Origin: Paenibacillus wynnii | Lineage (GTDB): Bacteria > Bacillota > Bacilli > Paenibacillales > Paenibacillaceae | NCBI RefSeq assembly: GCF_000757885.1 | Contig: NZ_JQCR01000002.1 | Span: forward strand, 744,001 to 808,000 | Length of the DNA: 64,000 bases | Direction: 5' to 3' | The notes under the pieces: model-generated | What the model was told of the DNA's origin: nothing | Database searches by the model: none | Seen by the model: only the letters and a program-made list of their open reading frames with translations | Shown: positions 63,209 through 64,000 of the stretch, one piece after another | Numbering within the stretch: position 1 is the first letter of the stretch | How the letters are laid out: the number at the start of each line of letters is the position of its first letter | Position numbers and translations under genes: made by a program

Positions 63209-64000
63209 TTGAAATATGCAATATGCGGAGGAACCGGATTTATCGGCAGTGCTCTTACTAAATATTGGCTTCAGGCTGGACACGAGGTTGTGATTATCGG
63301 AAGAAAAATACCAGACACAACCTCGAGTAACCCGCTGCTTCATTACATGACCTGGGATCATCTATCCTCAAATCCCAATCCCGTTGAAGGCTGCGATGCC
63401 TTGGTTAACCTCGCCGGAGCTTCACTCAGCCAGCGTTGGAGCTCGAAAGGAAAACAAGCAATTAGACAATCACGACTTGAAACCGTTACCGCAGCTGCTA
63501 CACTCATCGAATCTATTGAGCATAAACCATCTGTTGTTATACAATCCTCTGCGGTTGCCATTTATGGCACTTCCGAGAAGGACACCTTTGATGAATCCTC
63601 TCCAGCCCGTATGATGGATTTCCCTTCGGAAGTGGTTAGAGATTGGGAAGAAGCAGCAGACCGTTCCTACAAGGATGTTCGCCTAGTTATACTTCGTACC
63701 GGAGTCGTTCTTGGCAACAAGAGCGGAGCTTTCCCCCAAATGAAGCTGCCCTACCTACTTGGTTTTGGAGGTAAAATCGGCAGTGGCCGCCAGTGGGTGC
63801 CATGGATTCATCTCACTGATATCATTGCCCTAATTGACTTTTGTATTGCTAACCGTGAGATATCAGGTCCTGTGAATGCAACTGCCCCGGAGCCTGTCAC
63901 TAATGATGAATTTGGAAAAACAATCGCCAAAGTATACCATCGTCCGCATTGGTTTCCTCTGCCTTCTTTCTTACTAAAGACAGCACTTGGCGAGCTTTCT
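63209..64000 (+). CDS. TIGR01777-type NAD-dependent epimerase, 5' part
   Basis: The gene begins with TTG at 63209, eight bases after AAAGGAGG, and is cut by the window end after 264 codons. YAICGGTGFIGSALTKYWL is the Rossmann glycine motif, and VNLAGASLSQRWSSKGKQ is the TIGR01777/YfhF signature. SSAVAIYGT, LRTGVVLGNKSGAFPQM and QWVPWIHLTDI are further family motifs. It is an extended SDR with unknown substrate. It is probably co-transcribed with yneK. Confidence 0.88.
   Translation, partial: MKYAICGGTGFIGSALTKYWLQAGHEVVIIGRKIPDTTSSNPLLHYMTWDHLSSNPNPVEGCDALVNLAGASLSQRWSSKGKQAIRQSRLETVTAAATLIESIEHKPSVVIQSSAVAIYGTSEKDTFDESSPARMMDFPSEVVRDWEEAADRSYKDVRLVILRTGVVLGNKSGAFPQMKLPYLLGFGGKIGSGRQWVPWIHLTDIIALIDFCIANREISGPVNATAPEPVTNDEFGKTIAKVYHRPHWFPLPSFLLKTALGELS

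Overview
The window reads as a chromosomal segment of a Paenibacillus-like member of the Bacillota. Most genes have AAGGAGG-type ribosome binding sites, TTG and GTG starts are frequent, strong rho-independent terminators are numerous, and several proteins match families typical of Bacillus and Paenibacillus (YqkE/DUF3886, YneK/DUF2621, a MocR-type regulator, ClpP, cobamide salvage with CbiZ). No rRNA, tRNA, CRISPR array, prophage or plasmid origin was seen. Genus assignment is an inference from gene content.

Layout. 1-4.6 kb: the 3' end of an MFS transporter, two glycosyltransferases and an ApbE-type FMN transferase. 4.9-8.4 kb: a run of minus-strand housekeeping genes (HAD phosphatase, two GNATs, a YfcE-type phosphoesterase, YqkE, an SDR). 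8.5-9.9 kb: a dead IS1182-type element with an internal deletion. 9.95-14.8 kb: a small LSm-like protein behind a second-type ClpP, an ECF sigma factor, an M24 peptidase and a chemoreceptor. 14.9-24.4 kb: cobamide salvage in two operons, cobT-cobU-cobS and cobD-cbiZ-cbiB-cobC, separated by a MocR regulator and an aminotransferase. 24.6-32.8 kb: lipoate ligase, a membrane hydrolase, an EamA transporter, a Cof phosphatase, a repeat-rich non-coding stretch, a lipoprotein and small membrane protein, a GNAT, a PhnP-like hydrolase and an orphan Imm11 immunity gene. 32.9-36.9 kb: a sulfate ABC transporter. 37.1-46.7 kb: YjbQ, YigZ, a TetR regulator, Pgi, a 3-hydroxyacid dehydrogenase, an M14 carboxypeptidase, PpnP, transketolase and a permuted NlpC/P60-like protein.

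46.8-60.1 kb is the most unusual part: one minus-strand operon of twelve genes that looks like a Gram-positive Tad (Flp-type) pilus or secretion system. In transcription order it holds a CpaB-like SAF protein, a CpaE/TadZ-like ATPase lacking the Walker lysines, a CpaF/TadA ATPase, TadB- and TadC-like membrane proteins, two mini-pilins of 57 and 47 residues that overlap by four bases, two TadE-like membrane-anchored proteins, a small exported protein, and two large exported proteins with PKD repeats (766 and about 1264 residues). No prepilin peptidase and no secretin lie in the locus, and the mini-pilins lack a recognisable processing motif. The window ends with PurU, endonuclease IV with a C-terminal extension, YneK, and the start of a TIGR01777-type epimerase.

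Non-coding structure. Five copies of a roughly 180-290 bp repeat (about 0.4, 4.6, 8.6, 34.0 and 60.3 kb), all in the same orientation, share a long hairpin in which paired positions change together between copies. Two further families of short repeats (an AGAGGGA palindrome and a 22 bp direct repeat) fill the gaps at 17.7 and 28.6-29.1 kb. The leader of cobT can form mutually exclusive hairpins.
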